From Nageia nagi (lineage: Eukaryota; Pinophyta), in NCBI GenBank assembly GCA_050084985.1, contig JBITNC010000001.1:73160001-73224000 (forward strand): a stretch of 64,000 nt of DNA, given 5' to 3'. A model generated the notes under the pieces. That model was not told the DNA's origin and did no database searches. It saw only the letters and a program-made list of their open reading frames with translations. The position numbers and the translations under genes are program-made. Positions within the stretch are counted from its first letter, which is position 1. The number at the start of each line of letters is the position of its first letter. This document shows, in pieces, positions 24,899 to 36,383 of this stretch.

Positions 24899-25141
24899 AC
24901 GAGTCACTTTTGTGTCGCTTCGCACAATGAGCGCATTGCAGAGTGAGATATTGGTACAAAGTTCTTCATGTAATAAACCATCATAACATTCCACATCGGT
25001 GAGGGTCCAAAGCACTACTAGCCCAACCTCGTCCAACTTCTCTGCCACTAGCATGTTCAGCTTCGACACCACTCTCAAGATCTCACAGCTCATACCAAAT
25101 TTGGGTTTCTCCAGAATGTAAGCAAACCCAAATCTCCTCAA
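24899..25141 (-). pseudogene. Gene fragment, weakly like a plant U-box/ARM protein
   Basis: An open minus-strand frame of about 80 codons starts next to the array end. It reads as an alpha-helical, coding-like peptide with ILRVVSKLNMLVAEKL and VGLVVLWTLTD segments. This pattern (LRVS, then AxExAVxxLW about ten residues on) resembles the carboxy-terminal armadillo region of plant U-box ubiquitin ligases of the PUB22-26 group. The last residues of the frame read into the array, so the fragment is truncated exactly at the array boundary. It could be an exon captured by the retroelement or host sequence at the insertion site. The family call rests on remembered patterns only. Confidence 0.3.
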
Positions 25142-28100
25142 CTTTAAGGGTCTATTTTCTCAGGATGTGAGAAGAGAAATTGAAGTGAGAGAGAGAAGGG
25201 GACATAATTCGATCTCACAATCTTGAAGAAGTGACTAGTTTAGGGGATGAGGAAGAGGTGATTGTTGAGGTTTCAAAGTGCAATAAAGTTACCATTATTC
25301 AAACACTAGGTATCTTCTTATGGAATATGATAATAATAAGTTACCAAAGGTATGGCTTTCCTGATAGGCATTAACATTGTTACATCCTGCATTAATAAGG
25401 CTTCCCATACCCTAAGTGGATTGAGCAAAACATTTTGTTGTTAATACCACCCATTAATGGGAAGATAGGTATGTTGGATGAGGGTAGTAAATACTTTAAT
25501 TGCATGGTTCACTCTTATTGCACTCTTCCTAGGATGAGTTTATTGTGCAAGCTATATTGGTGCATGAATGATGTGTCATTACTGCTTTGATGACCTTGGT
25601 CATGTAGGATATTACAAGGAAAGTTTTATTTTTTTAATAAGTTATTTTAACACCCAAATTTACCATGTTTACATAGCAATTATTTTTTGGGAGAATAAAT
25701 GTTGGCTAAGTCGCAAACTGTGCTCAAGTGGCCTTGTAGGTATATTGTATCCACCACTACTTGACTTAATTGGAGCATACACATAAAGGGGCTTTAGTTG
25801 TCCAAATTGAATCTACCACTTCATTTTACAAGTTGCTTTACTTTGGTTGAAGTGCATGCATTCGAAGGGGGGCATTTAAAAGGTGAGGCAACCTTTGTAA
25901 AATTAGATCTGCCACTCCATTTTACATGTTTCTATGCATTGGTTGTGCAGTAGCCGATTAATGACTAGTGACTTTATAATTTAATACCCCTTTCATTTTG
26001 TCTTGTTATCTAGTATTTTATTGTTGGTTTATGACCACCATATTTATTCTAAAAATAACTTGGAAATAGCTTAGTAGATACCTAAAAATGGATCCACCAA
26101 TGCATTATATTTTTTAAAGTATATATATATATTGTTAAGTTATTATATTTATTTATTTTTAAAGAAAGAGAAGAATTCTAAAAAAATGTTAAATAGGGGG
26201 TGTATATATATATATATTCTCTCTCTCTCTCCATTAATTTGTAGGATTTATTTTTAATTTTTTTTTTTACCTTTTTTAAAAAGGAAGGAGCTTAATTCTT
26301 TTGAAATTTTCAAAAAGAGAAGTTTAAGTATATTTTTTTGGGAGAAAAGGAATTTTGTTTTTCAAAAAAGGATAAATGAATTATAGGAGGATATATATAT
26401 ATATATTGGGGTGAAGTAAATGTTTTTTTTTTGGAAATGTACTTAGTAGATTTAAAGTTTTAAATTTTAGTAAAATTAAAGCTTAAATCTTATTAAGTAA
26501 CCTGACATTTTGAGATCTGTTTATCATGTCTCTTATTTCTTTTGCTAACTCTTAGTTTCTTCTTAGATTTAACCTTATCTTCAAAGGCAAATAGGATATG
26601 TCTAATATATTTTTAGCAAGATTGAAGGTTTTGGAAGAAGAAGAATTAAGATGAAAAAGGTGCAAAATGAGTAAAGAGACAAATCCTTACAAGATAAAAA
26701 TTTAGTCTATTTGCCCCTTCTCGAGAAAAATAAAAGTTCTTGATAATGCCATTGAGAAAACATTATGCAATTCCTTTTGAATAACATTGAGCTCTTAAAC
26801 AAGAGCATAATGTAATGTCTCTCAAAAGTAAGCTCTTAAGCATATTTGTAATTAAAAACTAACACTAAGGAAAGCTACTAACTTTTTTGTGGTTATTTTT
26901 TCTTAGTATTCAAGTTGTTACAATGCTCAAATTCATTACAATGTTAAATCAAATAAAAAAAGGAATAATAAAAGTGCACTAACCTACAATTTTGTCTACA
27001 ATTACTAACCAACAAATGTAGTTTAGATTTCTCTAAACTTACAAATTTGGTTTCTAATTGCTAATCAATGGAAGAACAAGATGCATTAACATTACAATCC
27101 ATAAATTGATTTATAACTTATGAATATGGATTATTGCACAAGTGGTTTATAATTGAATAATTTGTTTACCATATGCTTAAAAGTTTACAATTGAATAATT
27201 ATTTAAGATGACTTTTGTAAGAATTTGGACAAACAATATTACGACAATGTTTTGTCCAAATAATGGCTAATTTTTAATGCAACTTTATGACTTCTCTAAA
27301 GCACAAATTTATGGAGTTTATATGTATGCATAGGAATAGTTAGTTAATGGCAACCTTATTCCAAAATGCGTAAGTTGCATTTGTTGATCTAATGGGATTA
27401 TGATGAAGTAGATATCGTTTTATAATTGTAAGTTGTGCACATGTTGATACTTTTGTTGTGCATACTTTACATAACCTTAAATGGAAGTGAAAATTTGGAA
27501 AACCTTCTCTAAATTTGAATTATTGTGCACATTATTTGATATCTTTATTTAGAATGAGTTATGTTAACCGCCTTCCATTTTTTGCATAGATTGATATTAT
27601 ATAACCATTTTTGTAATGAGCTTTAAGCTTAGTAATTTGCTATAATTGTTATTGAAGTTACCCTTAAAAGGGGGGAAGGGGGAGTTATTAACTTCATAAA
27701 AAAAAATCCATGTTGATGGATGTATTCTTGAAAGATTGGGTATTGGGATTAAAAATACAAATATCTTAAAATAAATATTGGTAGTCATAATTTAGGCTTG
27801 GGTGTTGAATCCTAAAACCTATAAGATTGACACTATTGAGGAAAATGCCTTAGAAATCCTTTTATAGCCTTAATAATAATTCTTAAGTTTAGTTTGATAA
27901 GATCTCAAGCTTTTGAGACAATCAAGTGAGTTAATATCTTTGTATACTTAAGAATCCTAAAAGAATATACCTTTTTTAAAGTTTTGATTATTATTTTGGA
28001 TCAAATAAGTTTGTTGGCAATAAAGGCATGTATGATGGTTTGTGGTGTTCTAAAGTGGAATATGGTGAATTAATGATGTGATAGATATCATATTGAGAAT

Positions 28101-28490
28101 GAGAATAACATGAGTTGCTTATCTCATTCACTCCTTGTTTATATTTTAAATGTTGGCTAAAATATCTTCCCAATAATTGGCCTTTGAGAAAGTTGCATCT
28201 TAGGGAAGATAACTAAGCAATTGTAGATTTGAGTGAAATGAGCTAAAAGGTCATTTACTTGGTGTTCTCTTGCTCAAAAATAAAATTTCAACCCCCTTTG
28301 ACCCAAAAAGGTTATGAGGAAAGTGATAGGTGGCCCCCTTTTTAATTTTTGAATTGCTAGTGTAATCCAATGCAAAAAGAGATGCAAATTTGCATCCTTT
28401 TTTGCATCCCTTTTTGTGTTAGAATTTATGTCCAAAAAATGATTATTTTGAAAAAAAATATTAAATATTAATCATTCAGATTAGCAGTTA
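25142..28490. other. AT-rich decayed intergenic sequence
   Basis: No gene is recognisable. The stretch contains short (TA)n and (CT)n tracts at 26116-26132, 26203-26232 and 26390-26407, and many T- or A-runs. Short reading frames have no known domains. Confidence 0.5.
26203..26232. repeat. Compound (TA)n(CT)n microsatellite
   Basis: TATATATATATAT is followed directly by CTCTCTCTCTCTCTCC. Confidence 0.8.
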
Positions 28491-28493
28491 GGA

Positions 28494-28558
28494 TTTGGGT
28501 TAGGGTTAGCAGTTAGGGTTTTGGTTAGGGTTAGCAATTAGGGTTAGGGATAGGGTTA
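28494..28558 (+). repeat. Telomere-like GGGTTAG repeats, block 1
   Basis: About 65 bp are made of imperfect TTAGGGTTAG-type words interrupted by CAG, TTTTGG and CAATTA. Plant telomeres use TTTAGGG, and the words here vary between 6 and 7 or more bases. It may be an interstitial telomere-like tract or simple repeat drift. Confidence 0.65.
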
Positions 28559-28682
28559 AAAATTTTGTAGTCCATCAACTACCATGGTTGAGTTAAGACT
28601 TTTACTATAGTTCATCAATTGCTCATCAATACAAGTGAGAGGGCCCCCAACCCATCATAGACTAGCACAGTTGAGTTCAGAC

Positions 28683-28812
28683 ATTTATAAACTTCAATTT
28701 TTTTAAACTTATTTTTTTATAAATTTCATTTTTTATAAACTTCAATTTTTATAAAACTTTAATTCTTTATAAATTTAAATTTTTATAAACTTAATTTTTT
28801 ATAAAATTATAT
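28683..28812. repeat. Minisatellite of about 17-20 bp, TATAAACTTCAATTTTT-like
   Basis: Six to seven imperfect copies of a TATAAACTTCAATTTTT-like word lie in a row between the two telomere-like blocks. Confidence 0.6.
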
Positions 28813-28864
28813 TAAATGAAGGTATTAATTATATAGGGTTAGTGCTAATTTTATTAAATTACAT

Positions 28865-28905
28865 GGTTAAGGTTAGGGTTAATGGCTAGGGTTAGGGTTG
28901 GTAGT
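28865..28905 (+). repeat. Telomere-like GGGTTAG repeats, block 2
   Basis: A second short run of GGTTAGGGTTAATGGCTAGGG-type words lies about 310 bp after block 1. Confidence 0.55.
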
Positions 28906-31299
28906 TGGTATTTATGGGCCATTATTTCTATTTCAACTTTTGTCGCTGTCATTTCATGGCATAGGTAGGCATTTTATATGTTTGAATTATATTCATATCC
29001 TCACTAGAATTTAGAGAAGGACTTTGCATGTCTATGAAGAAATTCTCTTTGGGATCCATGATGATTAACTTGTTGTTCATGACGAAATTATCCCATGTAA
29101 TATGAAAAATATCGAGATGAGATAAAGAGATAGCATAAAGATACCATCACTTGGTCATTACATGTATCATCAGAATGCATATGAAAATAAATTAAGGATG
29201 GTGTGATATTTTATTTTATCTTTGCAAATTCATTGTCCCAATGGTTTCATCAACTATCATAATCATAATTATGATATTTTGACAATATGGAGCCTCTCTT
29301 CTTATAAATAGTTGTAAGTGATCTACATTTTTCATTCAAATTTTCATTATGATTTTGGGTAGAGTCCTTGATTCTATTTCATGGATTTTTCTCAATTTCA
29401 TGCCCTATCGAGCAAGCTCCACGATAACATAGTGCATCAAAAAGTTCATGCAATTTTAGTTCATCATGCCTTTGTCACCTTTGAGGTTCTGATGAAACAA
29501 TGATTGGCTTTTATATAGTCCTACCCTGATGAGCAATTGGCATTTGCATGATCCTTCATCTTAATCATGAGGATCATGTTTTCTTATTCTTTCATTTGCT
29601 CAATCAACCTGATTGGTCATGATGCATCATGATCTGTACACTATTCAATTCACATCTTTTGTGATTTGTATAGTACGTTAGATTGCCTTCCCTGCTTCCA
29701 CAGGAGTATTTTGAATTGGTCACTATTGCATGAGCAATTTGTTAATATGCACAATAGTGATCATCAACATACATTTTTCATGTTACATGGCATGGTGATT
29801 ATAGGATTCTACATCATTGATTTGATTTTATCTGCCATTTTTTGCCTCTTTCTCATTAAGAATTTTTAGAATTAGGTGCGTAAAATTCTAGCTCATCTAA
29901 TGATGATGCCAACTCTTCTGATTCTAGTGTCTATTCACCAAATCATGTGCCAAATGTGCCATAAATGCCACCCAATTAGGTTTATCAGTGGGAACCTTTT
30001 CTTGCTTTTTAAATAAGGAATGCAATTTCTTGTCTCATTTTTTCACATCGACCTTTAAGCTTTTGTGCTTTGACATTCTCATTTTCAATTGATGATCATG
30101 GATATGACCATTTTCCATGGTCTTCATGCTAACATTTTGTAGGATGGTCTGTATTATTACATTTGTAGTCAAGATAGCTAACTTGACTAGTCATCAAGTC
30201 AAGATTTACAGGCCAAATCAAATTAAGATTAAGTCACAAAAAATGCCTACTTGACCAAACCACAACATCAAGATTTAAAGGTAGGACATTAGCTATAAGT
30301 CACAAAATTCCATCTTAACTACCACATCAAGATGAACAAGGCCATAAGGTGCCACAAATAAACTTGAATTTATCAAAAGTGAGTCAATATCCTACAACAA
30401 ATAAGCTTAGCTTTACCAAGAGTGAGTCAAGATTTTATCTTAACCATGCTACTAGTTAAGATGTATATGATGAAAAAAAAATAGCATTCATCCAACAAGG
30501 ATGCAATTTTCATAAAGGATTAAATGTTGGAGAAAGGGAAAACCTTTTTCACTTCCAACAATGTGCAATCAATCCATCATCATGGATTTAACTTCCACCA
30601 TGAAAGGTGTGGCAAATGTAAAAATGTGGCAAAATCTATTAACATGGATAAACTTTCATTATGAAAGTATTAAATAAACTTGGTTTTATACTCCCCCTTA
30701 AGACTAAATTCATCAATAAGTGTATCATAATACAAAGCTCTACAAATGTAGAGAGGAATGCACATTTCCCAGCGATACTTGTACACTTCCTTTTCAAAGC
30801 AAAAGTAATATTGTATTATCAAAATTCTCAATAAAACTTGTGGGGAAAGTTGTAAAACTTTGCACACCAACAAGTATATTAAGGTGCATAAAAAATTTCA
30901 AAGATAATTTTCTATCCAAGAATGCACAACATTTCTAATGTTGAGAGTTTACAAACTCTATTTATGCATAATTAATGAGGATAGAAAAGTTTGAAGAAAG
31001 CTTACACAAACATGTTACTTCAAACGATGTGCATGATAGAATTAGGTTTTGGAAGTTCTAAATGTCCATATCAACAAATGTGTAGAAATACATAAGAATT
31101 AATTCATAGTTCTATGCATATAAAACATATTTATGCAATATAAAAAATACTTAATTTACAATCAAGGAATAATGCTTACAATGCACATCCTTAACAAGTT
31201 ATATGCAATTAACTAAGTATTAAAGGGAATGAACTATAACAAAAGTAATCCTAAACAACCAAAATCACATGAAAGCTCACAATGCACATCTAATAACTC
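28906..31299. other. Decayed sequence with a relative of the 56.2-56.9 kb region
   Basis: Most of this is AT-rich and featureless. From about 30170 to 30660 it resembles the stretch at 56390-56700: both carry AGTCAAGATTTACAGGCC-like text and GGAGAAGGGAAAACCTTTTT. Both therefore seem to come from the 3' non-coding part of the same minus-strand retroelement family. A CTCCCCCTTAAG tract at 30691-30702, read on the minus strand, looks like a polypurine tract. Confidence 0.45.
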
Positions 31300-31717
31300 A
31301 CAAATCAATCTCACAAAGATAACATAACATGTAAGTGGTTCTTCCAACTAGGAGTATATCCACTAACTATATCTCACTTCTAAACAAATATGAATTCTTA
31401 CAATCCTCCTACACTTTTCACCTAAACACTATCTTATAGCATAAATTTACTTGACAATTGGTGTGTGATTACAAAGAGGGAGCCTTCTATTTATAGGACA
31501 AAATCCCTCTTTGGATCACCCTTTTATCCAATGTACAAAAGCATAACATGCACATCCTTTTACCCAAGGGAATGCTCATGACATGGAGTGTAGGATAAAT
31601 TACATTATCATATTCATATAAATACTTAAAGGTATCAAATGATACTCTTAAGTATTAGTGAAATTAAATAGAAGATTATTACAAAACCTTTTCAATAATG
31701 CATTATACATTCCAACA
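31300..31717 (-). repeat. 3' LTR of the minus-strand copia element (inner edge exact, outer edge not resolved)
   Basis: Read on the minus strand it starts TGTTGGAATG right after an AAGGGTGAG polypurine-like tract (31718-31726). It has a CCTATAAATAGAAGG TATA region near 31490. The first 250 bp resemble the LTR at 9433. The outer (left) end does not show a clear CA, so 31300 is approximate. Confidence 0.55.
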
Positions 31718-32493
31718 CTCACCCTTAATGTAATATTGGGATAGAGCGAATAATAGAAAAGAAAGAGAGAAAGTAAGAGAGTTCTCCTCCAAGCAGATAC
31801 AATGGAGGTGAAAACTTTTTACATATTTTAGTAGTAATAAAGATCTAGTTTGAGACTCACTACTTTGCTAAATATAATAATTAACCATAACTAATTTTAA
31901 TGTACATGAAGTAGTCATCCAACTGAAAGTCATGAAGAATCTCCAAGAGCCTGCATACCTATAGTAACTTGTAATCTCAAAGGAACCTGTAGGTCATAAG
32001 CAAATCAAATAATAAGATCAGTTAGATGCAACATATTCATATCAACAAAGATAGATGAATCATACAAATGCCATCATGAATTGATCAATGGTGCCCTATA
32101 AGTCATCATGAAGATGCCATGCTAAATAACTCATAGTCATCTGCTGTATACAAAATATGTGTTGATTATCATTACAAAATAGAGCATGCACATACGAGTT
32201 CCTCACATATGGATAACTGAATAGTGCCAAAAGACACATAAGAGTTCCTCATACATGGATAATTGAATAGTATTAGATTGGCCAATCTTTTTACTTTTAA
32301 AATTTTGTACAATAAGTTCCTCATGTAGAGCAAACTTACCATGAAGATGTACAACAAAATCAACACTAAATAGCATAATAATCCTCTTAAAGATGAATTT
32401 GTCATCATAAACATGAATTCAACATAAGAATTCAAACTTCACCCCCCTTGAGGGTAACTTTACCAAGCTAATAGCATCCTTAAGCTTACAGAA

Positions 32494-33957
32494 CTAAGCT
32501 TCCAAGAGGAGCTTAGTGAACAAATTAATGGAGTTCAAGGTGGATGGACAATACTCTAGGTGTATGATGCCATCAAGAACTTTCTCCTTGATAAAATAGT
32601 TATGGATTTCTATATGTCTTATTCTGTAATGGAACATAAGATTCTTAGCCATAGAAATAGCCAACCGATTATCTGAAGAAATCAAAGATGAGCCACCTTG
32701 CTCATACCAAATTTATTTTAGAAGATGCTTTATCCAAATGGCTTCCTAGGCTCCAACAGACATGGCACAATATTTAGCTTTTATGGTGGAAAGAAAAATA
32801 GTAGGCTACTTCTTGGAAGCCTAAGAGATAGCATCTGAATCAATGCTAAACACATACGTAGAGGTTGATTTCCTATCATCTATATCTCCCCATAGTCAGA
32901 ATCTTAGAATCCAGAGAGAATAAATTAGGTCAAATTAGAATACTTGAGAGCAAGATCCATAGTCCCAATAACATACCTCAAGATTTACTTAACAACATTG
33001 AGGTGCTCAACATATGGTTTTTGCATGAATAATACCATTAGATTCATTGCAAAGGTAATATTAGGCCTAAAAATAGTCAAATATAAAAGACTACCAATTA
33101 ATTGCCTGTAAGCTGTAGCATCAGCTAACTAAGAATTAGAGCTCAAAGAAATAATGATTCCAAGAGAGAATGGGATCGCAACATATCTACATTCCTCTAT
33201 TTCAAACTTTTGCAATATGTCTGATATATACTTAGATTGACTAAGATAAGTACAATCTTTATATTGGTATACTTGCATTCCAAGGTAGTAGTGCAAGAGA
33301 CCAATATTAGTCATTTCAAACATTGCCTTAAGTTTGGATATGCACTTTTGAAGGATTTCATCATTATTCATAGTAATCAAAAGATCATCCACATAAAGGA
33401 GAATCAAGACCACATCTTTTCCCTGATTGAGCACATATAGATTAGAGCCTAAAAAGCACTTGGAGATACCAATGTCTACAAAATACCTTTAAATATTTTT
33501 GTACAAGGCTCTAGATGCTTGCTTATGTCCATACAATGACTTCTTTAGCTTGCACATAAAGGATTATTTGCCTTCCATAATAAAACCTTCTAGTTAATTC
33601 ATAAAGATTCCTACATCTAAGTCACCATTCAGAAATGCACTCTTGACATCAAGTTGAAAAATTTTCCATCTTTGAGCTGCAAAAAGAGTAAGGATAATTC
33701 TCACAGTAGGCATCTTTGCCATGGGAGCAAAGGTTTCCTCATAATCTACATCGTATTTTTAAGCAAAACTTTTGGATACTAACCTTACCTTGTATCTCTC
33801 AATATCTTTGATAGAATTGAACTTGACCTTGTAGATCCACTTATTACCAATCACATTCTTTTCATTGGGATAAGAAACCAAGTCTCAAGTTTTATTTTTC
33901 ATAAGTGCCTCATACTCCACTTTCATGGCTTCCATCCAACACTCATGCTTTGAAGTT
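32494..33957 (-). pseudogene. Copia reverse transcriptase and RNase H remnant
   Basis: The polymerase palm is visible at 33434-33129 as LLYVDDLLIT, with the YVDD catalytic pair, followed by LHYYLGMQV and YISDILQKF. The RNase H end is at 32685-32494 with AKNLMFHYRIRHIEI and FTKLLL. In-frame stops and frameshifts separate the pieces, and the upstream fingers region (33957-33441) survives only in fragments. It cannot make an active polyprotein. Confidence 0.75.
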
Positions 33958-34553
33958 TATTTGAAGGTTGAGGGCTCATGCTTTTTATCAATCTTGGAAA
34001 ATAAGGATTTGTTAAAGGTCATGCTCCTTGTAACCCTTTGAGTTGGAGAATTTTGTTCATAAGGTGACTTATCTAGATCAATATCTAACCATCTAGGTGC
34101 AACTGAAGAGTCCTTTGGATCATCAACATCATCATTAAAAGTAGATTCTTCAAGAAGTTCATTGAACTTTACATCCCTTGAAATAAACATGACTTTGTAG
34201 AATGGAGAGTAGAGCCTGTAGCCTCTATGCTAACTATCATAACCTACAAAGATGCATTTTTTAGCTCTTTTATCTAACTTTTTCCTTTTATCAGAAATAA
34301 TGTAGGAGAATGCTTCACAACCAAACACCCTAAGATGAGAAATGTTAGGTTTTATTTCTAACCATGCCTCAAAAGAAGTTTTAATCTAAATAAATTTTGT
34401 GGGACACCTATTCAAGATGTAAATAGCAATGCTCATAGCTTCACTCCTTAAGAAACTAGAAAGATTACCCAACATGCATCTAGCCATTTTCATAATTATT
34501 CTATTTTTCCTTTCGATAACACTATTCTACTGAAGAGTTTATGGAATTGTAAA

Positions 34554-35102
34554 CTACCTCTTGATTCTATACTTAACACAATAGTTATTAAACTCATTGT
34601 TGTTATATTCTCCCTTATTATTTGATCTCAACATCTTGATTTTAAGGTTAGTTTGATTCTCAACAAAAGCCTTAAAAATCTTAAAACTCTTAAAAGTTTG
34701 ATCCTTATGTTCAAATAGATACCCAAAGGTCATCCTACTAAAATCATCAATGAAGGTCAATACGTAAGATGCTCCTTCAAGTGACTTAGTTTGAAACGAA
34801 CCCATCAAATCTAAATGCACAAGTTGAAAAGGTTGAGATGCTCTTGTTGCCTTATCTTTTTCAAACTTTTATCTATACATCTTACCAAGAATGCACTTAT
34901 CAGATAGACCAATTGAAGGAGAAATTAAAGGCAAACCTTCCACAAGTTCTTGATTTTTTATGACTTGAATACTCTTATGGTTAACGTGCCTTAAACGTTG
35001 GTGCCAAAGATTACCTCTAGAACACACACTTGTAACAAGACACATCTTTGATGGAACTTGATCCATAATGTAGAGATCACTTTTTATTAACCTTTTAACC
35101 AA
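34554..35102 (-). pseudogene. Copia integrase remnant
   Basis: The pre-integrase zinc region appears as LWHQRLRHVNHKS...CILGKMYR (35102-34869). The catalytic core start follows as HLDLMG (first Asp), FIDDFSRMTFGYL, and LRSNNKGEY (34820-34554), in which the second catalytic Asp of the usual LRSDNGGE is Asn. A stop lies between the two open pieces. The residue change alone would inactivate the enzyme. Confidence 0.75.
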
Positions 35103-35149
35103 TGTGGTAAGACCTTTCTTAATGCATCAAGATTGAGAGTCAAACTCAA

Positions 35150-36383
35150 AAGAGTACTCTTTTCTAGCAACTTGGATCACAGAGAGAAGGTTCATCTTAA
35201 GCTTAGGAATATAGAGAATATTGTTAAGAACTTTTCCATGAATCAACACAATCCTAATTATTTAGACTTCAAGGATAGAGTTATCACCTATCACAATTAT
35301 ATCTTTTTTATACTTGTAAAAGTTCACAAATTTATCTTTTTCAAAGGATAGGTGATTAGTGTAACCAGAATCAACAATCTAATCAAATGAAAAAGTGTGA
35401 GACATGGAGTAGAGTGCCATAGCAAAATTAGCTTGAATATTATTATTTCCTTTAAAGTTTTTTACATTTTCATTGCTTTTATTCTTTTTTTCTCTTTTCT
35501 TTTTGAAGCAATCGACTTATTTATGACCTTGGATGCCATAATAGTTACAATTACCATCAAACTTTTCCTAAAGATATGGATTGTTTGCTTTGCCTTTTCC
35601 ATCTCTTTGCTTGAAGTGGATATTTTTCTTATTATCATTATTATTATTCCTATTATTGCCATTGTTGTCATTGTTCCTGCTGCTGTTGTAGCCATTGCCT
35701 CTTTTCTCAAACCTTTTGGAGAAAAATAGATAAGATTTATTTTGATGGTTGAACTTCTTCTTGAAAGAAGTTTTGGTTACTCTTCAAGCAACATTATTAT
35801 CCTTTGGAGAAGAAATCGACACCTCTTTGTTAAGGGTTTTCTCATGATTCAAAAGAAGCCTAGAAAGGTCCTCAAAGGAGAAGACTTCTTATTCATCATC
35901 AAGCCTTATTTCCATAACCATCACAAAGTTTTCAAGCTTTGAAGAATGATGAAGACCATGAACTCATCATTGATCCAATTGCACCCACAAGCAATAAGTT
36001 GGGTCCTTAGGTCAATGATTTTGTTCAAGTAGATAGCCACATTTTCATCTTCTCCTTGACAAAATTGAAGTAACTTTTGGAGAATGGTAAACCTTCTTGA
36101 AAAATTTGAATCAAGTTAGCTTTTCTTAAGCTTATCTCAAGGTTCTTTTATTGAGGTTTAAGAGGATATCATCAGGAGCATATTATCTGAAACTATACAT
36201 GGAGGTTGCCAACTCATTCTTTATGTTGTAAGCCTCTAGTTCCTTCTCATATATAGGAGGTACGAGGTTTTCATTCACTATTTTCCAAAGCTTTCTTGTC
36301 TACAATTCAGATCTCATACAAGGTTTCCAAATACCAAAGTTGGAATGATCAAGAATGTGTTTGGATAAAAAGGATTCTTCCAT
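35150..36383 (-). pseudogene. Copia gag remnant
   Basis: The start ATG at 36383 opens MEESFLSKHILDHSNFGIW, the usual gag beginning of this copia group, followed by WKIVNE and EKELEAYNIKNEL pieces with stops between. An Asn-rich low-complexity part (35640-35700) precedes a zinc knuckle near 35540 that reads CNYYGIQGHK-stop-VDC: its second Cys is Tyr and a stop interrupts it. Confidence 0.6.

Larger units (their letters stand above)
9836..24899 (+). repeat. Tandem array of 13 units of about 1.19 kb
   Basis: The units run head to tail and begin at TTTAAAGAATCC: 9836, 11025, 12211, 13401, 14593, 15781, 16970, 18152, about 19205, about 20240, 21342, 22514 and 23709. The array closes at 24896-24899. 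Intact units are 1182-1195 bp; units 8 to 11 are shorter because of many small deletions. Each unit holds, in order, 52 bp of LTR end, the primer-binding site, about 650 bp of AT-rich leader, and a GC-rich block of about 450 bp beginning GTTGGGTGGGTGTGCC. The repeated 60-100 codon reading frames are by-products of the array and have no recognisable domain. The array seems to have grown from one copia 5' end by duplication between short TTTA matches. Confidence 0.95.
31300..36383 (-). mobile_element. Decayed Ty1/copia retrotransposon, minus strand
   Basis: The order on the minus strand is gag start (36383), zinc-knuckle remnant (about 35540), integrase (35102-34554), reverse transcriptase (about 33960-33129), RNase H (32685-32494), then a polypurine tract and a 3' LTR ending at 31717. 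This gag-integrase-RT order is diagnostic of copia elements. No primer-binding site or 5' LTR was found above 36383. The LTR-like segment at 40320-40938 has the right orientation but lies about 4 kb away with no primer site beside it. Confidence 0.75.

Noticed and set aside
9836-24899. CRISPR-like array
   Set aside because: Units are 1.19 kb, contiguous and without spacers, and the setting is a plant retrotransposon.
35397-35729. 110-codon hydrophobic plus-strand frame as a membrane protein
   Set aside because: It is the antisense of the Asn-rich gag region of the minus-strand copia element.
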